From Candidatus Binatia bacterium (lineage in GTDB: Bacteria; Desulfobacterota; Binatia; Bin18), in assembly GCA_022820725.1 (NCBI GenBank), contig JAJEFA010000002.1, forward strand, positions 124,001 to 188,000: a DNA stretch of 64,000 nt. Reading direction: 5' to 3'. Positions 10,325 through 19,418 of this stretch are shown here, in pieces. The position numbers and the translations under genes are program-made. Position 1 is the first letter of the stretch, and every line of letters starts with the position of its first letter. The notes under the pieces are model-generated. The model ran no database searches. It saw nothing but the letters and a program-made list of their open reading frames with translations, and was not told the DNA's origin.

Positions 10325-10989
10325 TCCGGCCAGACATGGTCTTACGAATCTGCTCTCTTCTTTTGAGCTTCTTCCTCGCTTGCCTTGCATTCCCGCAAAA
10401 GGGTCAGTCCACGACTGACCTGATGGACCAGTATCTCTCTTTATCAGGCACTTTCTCTTTTGTACGACGGGCTCCGGAGAAAGCGGAATCACAAAAGATC
10501 GTGCTGAGCGTCTTTGAGGACTTTCTGTGTCCTCATTGTTATGACGTCTTTTCCAACCTCATCCCCGCACTCAAGCAAAAATATCCAAATCAGTTAGAGA
10601 TCCGATTTCACGCGGTCCCGATTGTCCATGCGTCCTCTCAAATTCCAGCCCGTGCTTATGCCATCTCCCACGAGTTGGGGCTGAGTGAAGAGATGCAGCG
10701 CGCACTGTTCCACGCGCGCTTTGAGGAAGATATTGATACGGGCAGCCGGGACGGCATCGCCCATGTCGCCCACCGCATCGGTCTCGATCCTGAATTGCTC
10801 CTGAGCCAGCTCGATGCAGACGGAGGGAAGGCCGGGCTTGAAGCAGCCGTTGCCCTGGGGAATAGCTATTATATTGAGGGAGTCCCGACCCTGATCATCG
10901 ACGGGTGGATACGGGTGCAGGATCTCTCTCCTCAGAACATCGAAACAATTATTGACGGGCTGCTTGAACGCAAACGGGGAAAACCGTGA
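10321..10989 (+). CDS. Exported DsbA-like thiol-disulfide oxidoreductase
   Basis: This 222-residue protein has an N-terminal signal peptide (a hydrophobic stretch, LLLSFFLACLAF, at about residues 11-23) followed by a DsbA-type thioredoxin fold. The redox motif CPHC lies in FEDFLCPHCYDVF at about residue 70, and the cis-proline loop GVPTLII lies near residue 195. It probably acts in the periplasm to form or rearrange disulfides in envelope proteins. An ATG at 10321 or 10336 could be the start; neither has a strong ribosome-binding site, and a short upstream frame overlaps the first. The gene lies just before the RND exporter. It may help fold the exported cysteine-bearing proteins nearby, which is inference. 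Confidence 0.85.
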   Translation: MIRPDMVLRICSLLLSFFLACLAFPQKGQSTTDLMDQYLSLSGTFSFVRRAPEKAESQKIVLSVFEDFLCPHCYDVFSNLIPALKQKYPNQLEIRFHAVPIVHASSQIPARAYAISHELGLSEEMQRALFHARFEEDIDTGSRDGIAHVAHRIGLDPELLLSQLDADGGKAGLEAAVALGNSYYIEGVPTLIIDGWIRVQDLSPQNIETIIDGLLERKRGKP

Positions 10990-11083
10990 GTCCAAAGGAG
11001 AGCTGATTTTTCCCCTCTGGAGAAACAATCGTCAACTCGTCGGCACCCGCTAGGACCGCAGTGCAACGGAAAAAGGGGACGGC

Positions 11084-13513
11084 ATGAGCACTGAAGAGCG
11101 TGGCTATCTATATACACTGGGAGAGCAGATTATTGCGCGGCGGAGGCTTGTTTTGCTGTTCGTTACCGTCGCCACCCTGATTTTCGCCTCGTTTGCCGTC
11201 CAGCTCGACCTCGTCACGCGGTTCGACGAACAACTGCCGGAGAACCACCCCTTCATTCAGGTCCACAAAACCTACGCACCGACCTTTGGCGGAGCTAACA
11301 CCATCATGCTGATGTTGGAGGTCGAAGAAGGTACCATCTTCAACCAGGTCACGTTGACCAAAATTTTCAATATGACCCAGGCGTTGGAGCGGGTGTATGG
11401 CGTGAATAATGAATTGGTCAACTCCATCGCCCACCGAACCAATCGCCGCGTGATCATGAAAAGTGGCGGAATGCAGGAAGTCGAGCCGGTCATGGAACGG
11501 GCACCCGAGACCGAGGCAGAAGTCGAGCGCGTCCGTCGGATCGTGCATTCCTCGCGGAATTTATACGGCGTGCTGGTTTCGCTGGACGAAAAGGCCGCCC
11601 TGCTCAATGCCACCTTTATCGAGCAGCGGCTCGATTATCGACGATTGTTTGAGGAAGTCCGGCGCTCTGTCGTTGAACCGTATGAGGATGACAACACGCG
11701 GATTTATCTGGCCGGTCAACCGGCCCTGTACGGCTGGGTGTATTTCTACGCCAAGCAGGTCTATGTCATTTTTCTGGCAACGACGGTGCTGCTGTGGCTT
11801 ATGCTGTACTGGTATTTTCACGATGTTCGCGGGGCGCTACGGCCGACCTTGACCGGTGTCATCTCGGCCATTTGGGGGCTGGGATTTATCAAGATGATCG
11901 GCTTCAGCCTCGACCCCCTCACCCTCGTCATTCCCTTCTTTATCACCGCCCGGGCGGTCAGCCACTCCGTTCAGATGCACGAGCGCTATTATGAGGAATA
12001 TCGTAAGGCAAATGGGCAAAAAGAGCCGGCCATTGTTGCCTCGTTCGCCGAGCTGTTCGTGCCAACCCTGTCGGGTATCCTGACCGATGCCCTGGGCCTG
12101 CTGGTGATCCTGTTCGTGCCCATTGTGCTCTTGCAGAAACTCGCCATTAGTGCGGCGGTGTGGATTCTCGCCATTACCGTGAGCGAGCTCTTGCTGAACC
12201 CAATCGTCTATCACTACCTGCGTGAACCCGACATCCGAGTCGTTGAGCGGCGTGAGAACGGGCTCTTCAAGCGGATCGTCTCGACTGCTGCGCATTTTCT
12301 CGTCTCACCGGCGGGTAAAGGGGTGACGCTCGCCGGTTGGGCTGTTGTTTTGGTCGTCAGCGTCTACTTCTGGCAAAATCTGGTGATTGGCGATCCGACC
12401 GCAGCTACTCCGCTCCTGTATCGTGACTCTCCGCACAATACCGCCCATGCCCGCATTCAGGATACCTTTGGCGGGGTCGAGCAGCTTATGGTTGTGGTTG
12501 AACGTAAAGAGCCGGAGAAAAAAGAAGAGACCGAAGACGCAGAAGGCATGAGTGCGATCGACCGATTTCGCCAGCAAAGCGAGGAACCTTCGTTGGCGAC
12601 TCCTGAGGTCCTGCCCTGGATCGAACAGTTTCAACGCGCCCTCGAACGCGACCCATCGGTGGGGTTGAGTTTCTCATTTGTGGATATTCTGTCGGTCGTC
12701 AACGGCGCCATACACGAACAAGAACCCAAATGGGAGGTTCTCCCCCGACGCAGGAGTGAAGTCCAGGTTTTGCTCGCCTCTTACTTCTTTGGCACCTCAT
12801 TCCAGGAGAGTGCGCAGGTCATTGATCACAAATATCGCTCTGCGCCCATCCGCTTCTTTCTGACCGATCATCAGGGCGAAACGATTCGGCGGGTCATTCA
12901 GCGAGCTCGTGACTATATTGATGCACATCCCAGCGACGTTGCTCAGTTTCGCCTCGCTGGTGGCCCGATTGGCGTGTTAGCCGCTGCTAACGAAGAGTTG
13001 TTTCGGAATGATATTCTCGTCAATATTCTTGGTTTTGGGACGATCTTCCTCGTCCTCGTTATCACCTACCGCTCAGTCATGGCCGGGGTGTATATGATTA
13101 TCCCCCTCCTCGTCGCAAATGCCGTCATTAACGCCTATATGGGGGCTCGCGATATTGGCATTAATATCCATACGCTACCGGTCGTGACAGTCGGAGTCGG
13201 ATTTGGCATCGACTACGCCCTGTATATTGTGAGTCGTATTATCGAAGAACATCGGCTGGGCAGAGGGCTGGATGACGCGGTCAGGACGGCCCTCGCAACG
13301 TCCGGGAAAGCGGTGACCTTTACCGCGCTGACCATGCTCCTCGGCACACTGTTCTGGACCATGTCCAGCCTACGCTTCAGCGCTGAGATGGGACTACTAC
13401 TCGCGCTCTGGATGGGAGTCAGTTTCTTGGCAACCGTGACACTGTTACCCGTTCTGGTCGCGCTCTTTAAGCCACGCTTTGTCACGGTGCAAGCAGCCGC
13501 AGCCACACACTGA
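11084..13513 (+). CDS. RND superfamily (MMPL/HAE3-like) exporter, copy 1
   Basis: The 809-residue inner-membrane protein has the RND layout: an N-terminal helix (about residues 20-40), a large periplasmic loop, five helices, then the same pattern repeated. It resembles the HAE3/MMPL branch, which moves lipids, hopanoids or other hydrophobic compounds using the proton gradient. Conserved features include FGGANTIMLMLE in the first loop, ARAVSHSVQMHERYYEEY, and GVGFGIDYALYIVSR near the C terminus. It has a charged insert (about residues 467-500, rich in E and K) absent from copy 2 at 22906. A GGGGA site precedes the ATG. It is followed by DUF1329 copy 1, a frequent partner. Confidence 0.92.
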   Translation: MSTEERGYLYTLGEQIIARRRLVLLFVTVATLIFASFAVQLDLVTRFDEQLPENHPFIQVHKTYAPTFGGANTIMLMLEVEEGTIFNQVTLTKIFNMTQALERVYGVNNELVNSIAHRTNRRVIMKSGGMQEVEPVMERAPETEAEVERVRRIVHSSRNLYGVLVSLDEKAALLNATFIEQRLDYRRLFEEVRRSVVEPYEDDNTRIYLAGQPALYGWVYFYAKQVYVIFLATTVLLWLMLYWYFHDVRGALRPTLTGVISAIWGLGFIKMIGFSLDPLTLVIPFFITARAVSHSVQMHERYYEEYRKANGQKEPAIVASFAELFVPTLSGILTDALGLLVILFVPIVLLQKLAISAAVWILAITVSELLLNPIVYHYLREPDIRVVERRENGLFKRIVSTAAHFLVSPAGKGVTLAGWAVVLVVSVYFWQNLVIGDPTAATPLLYRDSPHNTAHARIQDTFGGVEQLMVVVERKEPEKKEETEDAEGMSAIDRFRQQSEEPSLATPEVLPWIEQFQRALERDPSVGLSFSFVDILSVVNGAIHEQEPKWEVLPRRRSEVQVLLASYFFGTSFQESAQVIDHKYRSAPIRFFLTDHQGETIRRVIQRARDYIDAHPSDVAQFRLAGGPIGVLAAANEELFRNDILVNILGFGTIFLVLVITYRSVMAGVYMIIPLLVANAVINAYMGARDIGINIHTLPVVTVGVGFGIDYALYIVSRIIEEHRLGRGLDDAVRTALATSGKAVTFTALTMLLGTLFWTMSSLRFSAEMGLLLALWMGVSFLATVTLLPVLVALFKPRFVTVQAAAATH

Positions 13514-13759
13514 TTGCTTTGTTTCCGATAACTTTATGGAACAGAATCGAAGGAGACGCTTTACTCTCACCGGACAACGCACCCCCTCCCGGAGGATGTG
13601 GAAAAAGCCTCTTCTGAAACTATTGACGAAATGTGTACGCTTATAAAGATAAAGCGGTCTGACAGAAAGGAGACAGTGATGAGCCGATCCCCCCCTACAC
13701 TGACCAAACAGTCGCCCCCGTTTGCCTCACAGGAATGTTCTGAAAAAGGAGAGGATTTT

Positions 13760-15085
13760 ATGAGAACCTATTGGTGGACCAGAATCACCTGCGCACTCGC
13801 GCTCGTGGGCGCTATGGGTCTATCAGCCCCGAGTTGGGTAGCGGCCGATGTCAATCCAGGGGACACCGTTACCAAAGACAATATGGCTGAGGCCGCTGAT
13901 CTTCTTATCCCAGGTATCCAGTGGTTTGTCGAAAACGGCATGCCCATCCAGGTTGGCGAGTATAAAAAAGTCAATTTACCGAAACTCTATGCGGAAGCGA
14001 CCGAGAAATATTCCGGCCAAGTCCAACTCTCGGCGGATGGCCGTGAGATGTTTAACTATGTGGCCGGTGTTCCGTTCCCAAATATCGACCCCAACGATCC
14101 GATGGCTGGGTCGAAGATCATGTGGAACCAAGAGCAGAAACCCGCCTATGTCGACAACGTCGGGACAGAATGGATCGTTGAATTGGTCAATGCCAGAGGA
14201 GAGATGGAGCGGATGTACGGCTCCCAGTTCTGGCGTCGGATGATGTGGACCGGTCGTCTGTACACCGACCCTAAACCGGTTGTCCCCAACAACCCGCCTA
14301 TGCGTTATACGGAGCAGTTCGGCCCCCTCTTTATCCCGAACGACCTCAAGGGTGCCGGTGTGCTGAATACGCGCTATCTGCCGACGAATATTCCAGATGA
14401 CTCATATATGTATCTCCCCGAGCTGCGCCGGGTGCGTCGTATTAGTGTCGCCAACCGCTCTGACGCTTTCTGGGGAACGGACATGGACCTGGATTCCCTG
14501 TGGGGCATGAATTCCAAGGTGGCGTATTGGAAGTTCCGCCTCCTGGCCGAGAAGCAGATTCTGGCCCCGGTTCACATGGGCAAGTACGGAACCCGTGATG
14601 TCTGGTGTGCGCAGCCGGACGGCAGAAGCGGCCCGATTGCGTTTATGCCGTGCAATATCAACTGGGAGAAGCGCAACGTCTATGTTGTTGAGGGCCTCCC
14701 GGCGGCCTACAGCCAGTATGCCTACTCCAAGCGCATCTTCTATGTGGACAAAGACTTCTGGGCGCAGAATTTTTCCGAAATGTACGACAACGGTGGTGAG
14801 TTGTGGAAACTCTGGTTTAACATGTATGAGTACGGCCCGAAGCCGTATGAAGGGTATCCCACAAAACCCCTCCGTGGTGGCAAATACAACTACACGGATG
14901 ACTGGGCCTTTACCCCGCACGGGATGATGGCCGACCTCCAGGTTGTCCACTCCACCAAGTGGGATGCACCGTCCGGTTACGAGAAGAGGGAAGACTGGGT
15001 CAACGAGTGGTATTTCAACGAAGCGGTCGAAATCAACACGGCCGCAGCGTTTTCGGTGAACTTCCTCATCCAAAGCGCCCGTTAA
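13760..15085 (+). CDS. DUF1329 family exported protein, copy 1
   Basis: This 441-residue protein has a signal peptide ending near residue 31 (ALALVGAMGLSAPSWVAA) and a mature DUF1329 domain. The family is periplasmic or outer-membrane associated, has a LolA/LolB-like barrel relation by fold prediction in the literature, and has no proven function. It co-occurs with DUF1302 barrels, YCF48 proteins and RND exporters. The segment SYMYLPELRRVRRISVANRS is identical in copy 2 (20162). The start at 13760 has AAGGAG 8 nt upstream; the frame stays open further upstream, but no good start lies there. Confidence 0.9.
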   Translation: MRTYWWTRITCALALVGAMGLSAPSWVAADVNPGDTVTKDNMAEAADLLIPGIQWFVENGMPIQVGEYKKVNLPKLYAEATEKYSGQVQLSADGREMFNYVAGVPFPNIDPNDPMAGSKIMWNQEQKPAYVDNVGTEWIVELVNARGEMERMYGSQFWRRMMWTGRLYTDPKPVVPNNPPMRYTEQFGPLFIPNDLKGAGVLNTRYLPTNIPDDSYMYLPELRRVRRISVANRSDAFWGTDMDLDSLWGMNSKVAYWKFRLLAEKQILAPVHMGKYGTRDVWCAQPDGRSGPIAFMPCNINWEKRNVYVVEGLPAAYSQYAYSKRIFYVDKDFWAQNFSEMYDNGGELWKLWFNMYEYGPKPYEGYPTKPLRGGKYNYTDDWAFTPHGMMADLQVVHSTKWDAPSGYEKREDWVNEWYFNEAVEINTAAAFSVNFLIQSAR

Positions 15086-15098
15086 CCCGACAGCCGGT

Positions 15099-15126
15099 AG
15101 AGAGGGAACCATCAGGTTCCCTCTCT
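15099..15126 (+). terminator. 12-bp perfect hairpin after DUF1329 copy 1
   Basis: AGAGAGGGAACC pairs with GGTTCCCTCTCT around ATCA, 14 nt after the stop codon. The following bases are CGTGACAG, so there is no T run. It may act as a weak or Rho-assisted terminator, or protect the 3' end of the mRNA. Confidence 0.5.
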
Positions 15127-15211
15127 CGTGACAGCCTGACCAGCGGCTTTTTCTCCATTTCCTTTTTTGTTAGGCTGGCCGCACTTTCATTTTGTGGAGG
15201 GGGAGGGATTC

Positions 15212-15577
15212 ATGGCGAGCGATACAGAACAGACAGGCGGGGACAGTGGCCTTTCCAAAGCAGTATGGTATTACATCAGCGTGGGAGTGCTGTGGATTGG
15301 GCTATTGTTCACAGGCGTGGCCTTTGAACGTCTCGGACTGACGACATCCTACCTGACGGGCCTGCTCCCAGGTGAGGTCAACACGCTCAAGTCACAAATT
15401 GCCGAATATGAGAGCATGAACCAAAACCTGACGCACGAGAGAGATCAAGCGGTCAAGACGAGCGACACCCGTGAGCTCGAGTTGAGTAAGCTCAGACGAG
15501 TGGTCCAAGAGCTTGAGGCGGAAATTGATACATTAAAAGCGGCGCCCGCCGCAACGTCTACGCCCGCAGCGTCGTAA
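15212..15577 (+). CDS. Small single-pass membrane protein with coiled coil
   Basis: I do not recognise a family. The 121-residue product has a short polar N terminus, one membrane helix (about residues 18-40, WYYISVGVLWIGLLFTGVAF), and then a heptad-rich stretch of about 55 residues from LKSQIAEYESMNQNL to LEAEIDTLKAAP that looks like a coiled coil, ending in an alanine/proline/threonine tail. A GGAGGGGGAGGG site precedes the ATG at 15212. The tail would face the periplasm or cytoplasm depending on orientation. It sits between DUF1329 copy 1 and the ABC cassette, so it may be an accessory subunit that links transport parts; that is inference. Confidence 0.75.
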   Translation: MASDTEQTGGDSGLSKAVWYYISVGVLWIGLLFTGVAFERLGLTTSYLTGLLPGEVNTLKSQIAEYESMNQNLTHERDQAVKTSDTRELELSKLRRVVQELEAEIDTLKAAPAATSTPAAS

Positions 15578-15603
15578 CCAAGCGCGCTCGGTACGCGACC
15601 CCC

Positions 15604-15643
15604 TTGCAGTCAAGGGCGAGAAAATCGTTGGACTGTTAGGGCC
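15604..15643 (+). other. Vestigial copy of ABC ATPase Walker A region
   Basis: Forty bases here align without gaps to 15722-15761 inside the next gene, with 9 differences that are all transitions. Read in frame they would encode VKGEKIVGLLGP, against VKSGEIVGLLGP in the real gene. It lies upstream of the ATPase start codon and looks like a remnant of an older ATPase gene or of a local duplication. Confidence 0.6.
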
Positions 15644-15657
15644 TTTGCAAGGTTTTT

Positions 15658-16611
15658 ATGATTGGCGTTCAGAACGTGACAAAATATTATGGGCAGGTAT
15701 GCGCCCTGGACGGCGTCTCCTTTACGGTCAAGAGTGGGGAAATCGTTGGGCTGTTGGGACCGAACGGTTCGGGGAAGACCACGCTCATGCGTATCCTGAC
15801 CGGATTTTTTCCCGCAACCGAAGGCTCGGTTCACGTCGCAGGGCTTGATGTGGCCACGTCCTCGCTCGAAGTCCGCAACCGTCTGGGCTATCTGCCGGAG
15901 AACGTGGTCCTCTACCCGGACATGTCCGTTCGCGCATTCCTGCACTTCTGCGCCCGGGTCAAGATCGATGGGGCGGTGCAGCGCCGCACCAATGTTGAGC
16001 GTGTCCTCAGTGAGTGCGCACTCGAACCTATGGCCCACCGCCAGATGGGAACGCTTTCAAAAGGCTACCGCCAGCGAGTCGGGCTCGCCCAAGCCCTGTT
16101 GGGCAATCCCGAAGTCCTCATCCTGGACGAGCCGACGGTTGGCCTCGATCCGAATCAGGTTATCGACATCCGCGAACTCATCAAGGGACTGGGCGGAAAG
16201 GCAACTATCTTGCTGTCCAGCCATATCCTGCACGAGGTGGAGCTGATGTGTGAACGGGTGGTCATTATTGATAAGGGTCGTATTCTTGCCGAGGACACGA
16301 CCGACCGCTTAAGCGAGCGCATCCAGGGAGCGGCAAACGTACGGGTCCGGGCAAGCGGACCGCCCACCGATATACTCAATGCGTTGCGCGCACTCAAAGC
16401 AGTCGATCAGGTCATTGAACACGACGCGGAAAGCGACGGACCGGAGGGGGCGGTCTTTACGGTCCGGTCCTCCAATCACGACATCGCTCGGGAGATTGCT
16501 CAGACGATCATCCATAATGGCTGGGCGCTGCATGAGCTCAGACCGGTGACCCTCGACCTTGAGGCCCTTTTTGTCCGCTTGACCAGAGAGGAGCGAAAGG
16601 AAGCAGCATGA
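15658..16611 (+). CDS. gldA: ABC transporter ATP-binding protein (GldA-like)
   Basis: This 317-residue ATPase has Walker A GPNGSGKT at residues 34-41, the ABC signature region SKGYRQRVGLAQALL, Walker B VLILDEPT with VGLDPNQ, and the switch histidine in LLSSH. It has a C-terminal extension of about 90 residues, as in the GldA/CcmA-type exporters. It should power the permease at 16708 and act with the GldG-like protein at 17454. The gld name reflects gliding-motility homologs, but such cassettes are widespread in non-gliding bacteria and the cargo is unknown. No strong ribosome-binding site precedes the ATG at 15658. Confidence 0.9.
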   Translation: MIGVQNVTKYYGQVCALDGVSFTVKSGEIVGLLGPNGSGKTTLMRILTGFFPATEGSVHVAGLDVATSSLEVRNRLGYLPENVVLYPDMSVRAFLHFCARVKIDGAVQRRTNVERVLSECALEPMAHRQMGTLSKGYRQRVGLAQALLGNPEVLILDEPTVGLDPNQVIDIRELIKGLGGKATILLSSHILHEVELMCERVVIIDKGRILAEDTTDRLSERIQGAANVRVRASGPPTDILNALRALKAVDQVIEHDAESDGPEGAVFTVRSSNHDIAREIAQTIIHNGWALHELRPVTLDLEALFVRLTREERKEAA

Positions 16612-16707
16612 AACGTCACAGCGCCCGCCATATCTCGGTATTGGGGTCGCGCACTCAGCGCCAGCGGGCGAAGCATGGATAAGGTGTCTTTCCGATAGGG
16701 TAAAACG

Positions 16708-17457
16708 ATGTTTGTAAATTTTTGGGCCGTTCTGAATAAGGAATTACGTTCCTATTTTCTGTCGCCGTTTATTTATCTGATCTCAGCGGTCTTTCTGCTG
16801 CTGAGTGGCTATTATTTTTACTCGGACCTGGTTTTCTATGTCCAGTTCGGCTTTGGGATGAACATCATGGAAAACTTTTGGCAGTTGATGTTCACCGACC
16901 TGCGGCTGGTCATCATGCTCACGGTCCCCTTCCTGACCATGCGTCTCTTTGCCGAAGAAAAGCGACTCGGCACGATCGAACTCTTGCTGACCTATCCGAT
17001 GCGCGACACCGACCTCTTTTGGGGCAAATTTGCCGCGTGTGCGATCGCCACGCTGTTTATGCTGTCGTTTACCCTGATCTACCCCGTGCTGATGTTTTTC
17101 CTGCAGCCGTTCGACTGGACGCTCGTCTTGCCCGGCTATGTTGGGCTGGTGATGCTTGCCCTGTCGTTTATTGCCTGTGGCCTGTTTATTTCGTCGCTCA
17201 CGGATAACACTGTTGTTGCCGGGTTGGGCTCACTTGGGGCATTGCTCTTTTTTTGGATTCTGAGTTGGAACGACGGGGCGACGCAGTTCGGTCTCATCAG
17301 TACGATTGCCTCCGTCTCCATGGTCACCCACTTCCAGAGCTTTGCCCGAGGGTTAATCGATTCCAAAGAGATCACCTTCTTTTTGCTCTTTATTATCTTT
17401 TTCAGCTTTCTGACTCTTCGCTCTCTGGAAGCGCGACACTGGAAGGGACGCCGATGA
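16708..17457 (+). CDS. gldF: ABC transporter permease (GldF-like)
   Basis: The 249-residue integral membrane protein has about six hydrophobic helices, starting MFVNFWAVLNKELRSYFLSP, the standard start of ABC-2 type permeases of the GldF/NosY group. FLTMRLFAEEKRLGTIELLLTYP is the conserved cytoplasmic loop thought to contact the ATPase. It follows the ATPase gene by 97 bp and overlaps the next gene by 4 bp (ATGA), implying translational coupling. Confidence 0.88.
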   Translation: MFVNFWAVLNKELRSYFLSPFIYLISAVFLLLSGYYFYSDLVFYVQFGFGMNIMENFWQLMFTDLRLVIMLTVPFLTMRLFAEEKRLGTIELLLTYPMRDTDLFWGKFAACAIATLFMLSFTLIYPVLMFFLQPFDWTLVLPGYVGLVMLALSFIACGLFISSLTDNTVVAGLGSLGALLFFWILSWNDGATQFGLISTIASVSMVTHFQSFARGLIDSKEITFFLLFIIFFSFLTLRSLEARHWKGRR

Positions 17458-18818
17458 CGGCCAATGTTCGCAATGCGCTCAAACTCGTTGTTGGAACCCT
17501 CGGGTTCTTTGCCCTGATCGTGTCGGTCCAGTCTCTTCTCTCCGAACGGAATCAGCGGCTTGACCTGACCCCACAGAAAAAATTTACGCTCTCGCCACGG
17601 GCGCAACAGGTCGTGTCCGACCTGAAACGCGATGTCCAGGTCATGGCCTTTATTCACAGCGACCGTCCGGAAAACTTCTTTATCGAAGACATGCTCAGTC
17701 GTATGGCCGACCTCTCCCCTCACTTCAATTACAGCATTATCGATATCAACCGGAACCCGGCCCTGGCTCGGGAGTACCAGGCGACCCAATACGGGACGAT
17801 GGTGTTTGAGTCGAGTGGGATACGCAAAGGCACACTGCTGGGGAGAGGCGAATCCGCGGCCATTGCCACCCTGCTTCAGGTCACACGCACGCAGGGCGAT
17901 AAGGTCATTTACTTTCTGACCGGGCATGGAGAGGCAAACCTGGCCGATGCGTCTCCGACTCGGGGCTACAGTAAACTCCGGGGAGCCCTGGTTGACGAAT
18001 TCTATGATGAGAGAACCCTCTCACTCGGCGAGAGTGGAGCGGTTCCAGAGGATGCCACCGTGGTGGTCATCTTCGGCCCAACCTCGGATTTTCTTCCGTT
18101 CGAACTCGAAGCGCTGGACGCCTATGTGCGGCGTGGGGGAGCCCTGTTTGTCCTGCTCGACCCAGACAGTTCGCCTTCATTCGCCACTTTTCTTGAACGC
18201 TACGGCATTCACCTGCCACCCCTGATTGCGGTCGATCCCACGAAGCGTCTCTATGCCGGCGAGATGTTGACCTTCCGGGCTTCCGCGACGAGTAAACCGC
18301 ACCCGATGATCCGCTCGGTTAATGCGCCGCCTATTTTTTCACTCGCCCGCGTCGTGGAGATGGAGCCGGACCGAGCAAAGGGCCTGATTGCGACCGCTAT
18401 CCTGGCGACCTCACCCCAAGGCTGGGCCAGCGCGCAGGAAAACATCCCGCGCAGTGGGGTGACGACGTTTGAAGAGGAGCGGGACGTGCATGGCCCCATT
18501 CCGATTGCCGGTGAAATGACCATTCAGACCGGAGAGACGCTGGGACACATTGTGGTATTTGGCGATGCGGATTTCGCCAATAATAACTTGGTCGAACAGG
18601 GTGGCAATAAAGATCTCTTCATCAATGCCATCAATTGGCTGGCCGAAGACCAGGGGCAAATGGCAGCCAGACCGGAAACCCAGCAGTCAGGTGTCAATCA
18701 ACTCTTTCTCTCCTCGGATCAAATCCAGACCGTGCTGGTCACGAGCACCATCATCGTACCGGGCTTCTTCTTGTTGATCGGGGTCGGCGTCTTTCTGGGG
18801 CGGAGGTATCGCGGATGA
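17454..18818 (+). CDS. gldG: GldG-like ABC auxiliary protein
   Basis: This 454-residue protein has a membrane helix at each end (about residues 8-28 and 428-448) and a large extracytoplasmic region between. That region matches the ABC-type uncharacterised transport system (GldG) domain: FTLSPRAQQVV near residue 45, the IDINRNPALAREY stretch, FLTGHGEA near 150, and VFGDADFANN near 365. The fold resembles IFT52/GldG glutamine-amidotransferase-like domains without known catalysis. The start at 17454 overlaps the permease stop by 4 bp. It likely forms the periplasmic part of the exporter. Confidence 0.87.
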   Translation: MTANVRNALKLVVGTLGFFALIVSVQSLLSERNQRLDLTPQKKFTLSPRAQQVVSDLKRDVQVMAFIHSDRPENFFIEDMLSRMADLSPHFNYSIIDINRNPALAREYQATQYGTMVFESSGIRKGTLLGRGESAAIATLLQVTRTQGDKVIYFLTGHGEANLADASPTRGYSKLRGALVDEFYDERTLSLGESGAVPEDATVVVIFGPTSDFLPFELEALDAYVRRGGALFVLLDPDSSPSFATFLERYGIHLPPLIAVDPTKRLYAGEMLTFRASATSKPHPMIRSVNAPPIFSLARVVEMEPDRAKGLIATAILATSPQGWASAQENIPRSGVTTFEEERDVHGPIPIAGEMTIQTGETLGHIVVFGDADFANNNLVEQGGNKDLFINAINWLAEDQGQMAARPETQQSGVNQLFLSSDQIQTVLVTSTIIVPGFFLLIGVGVFLGRRYRG

Positions 18819-19393
18819 CGTGGCGGCGTGTTGGCCTCTATTATCTTTTTGCTATTGTCCTCGGGGGGTATTACCTCCTTTTTGAATGGCGTCCGGGCGG
18901 TCCGGACGCCCCGATTTTTGAACCGCGTCCGGTCCAGGAGAGTACTTTTCTGGCACTCAAACGGAGCGCGATTCACAAACTTTCCATCAAGCGCCAGCAA
19001 CACATTTTTGTCTCGCAACGCAGCGAGGGCCAGCCGGGCGAGGCGACCGATGAGTGGCAGGTGCTTGAACCGACTGGGGCGCCGGTGACCTCTGCACTGG
19101 TGAGCGGCTTTATTGAAAATCTCACCCCGGACAGGAAGGTCCCTATCGTTCACGAGGCTCCGGAGGACTTGGCGTCGTACGGCCTTGCCCCACCCGCTTC
19201 AACCATTATCATCGAGGGCGAAGGCGAACCCAGCAAGGAAACGATCTTTATTGGGGGCTATAATCCGACACAAACGGCAGTCTATGCCCGTAAAGATGGC
19301 TCTCCCGAGGTCGTCCTCTTGGGCTATAATGTAAAATATTATGAAGAGCTGATCTTTCAGGCGACACAGCGTGATACAGAAGAGCGTTCCTAG
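18815..19393 (+). CDS. DUF4340 family membrane-anchored protein
   Basis: A 192-residue protein with an N-terminal membrane anchor (about residues 5-22, VGLYYLFAIVLGGYYLLF) and a soluble domain resembling DUF4340. The stretches LKRSAIHKLSIKRQ, PEDLASYGLAPPASTIII and IFIGGYNPTQTAVYARKDG are typical of that family, which is usually encoded right after GldG-like proteins. The start overlaps the previous stop by 4 bp. Its role in the transporter is unknown. It is shorter than many DUF4340 proteins, holding about one repeat of the domain. Confidence 0.82.
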   Translation: MTWRRVGLYYLFAIVLGGYYLLFEWRPGGPDAPIFEPRPVQESTFLALKRSAIHKLSIKRQQHIFVSQRSEGQPGEATDEWQVLEPTGAPVTSALVSGFIENLTPDRKVPIVHEAPEDLASYGLAPPASTIIIEGEGEPSKETIFIGGYNPTQTAVYARKDGSPEVVLLGYNVKYYEELIFQATQRDTEERS

Positions 19394-19418
19394 CCGTCGG
19401 CTGAGCAAAAAGAGCCAG

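Noticed and set aside
16608..16682. 24-codon frame overlapping the gldA stop (ATGA) and reaching toward gldF
   Set aside because: Too short, basic and without conserved features; overlap alone is weak support.
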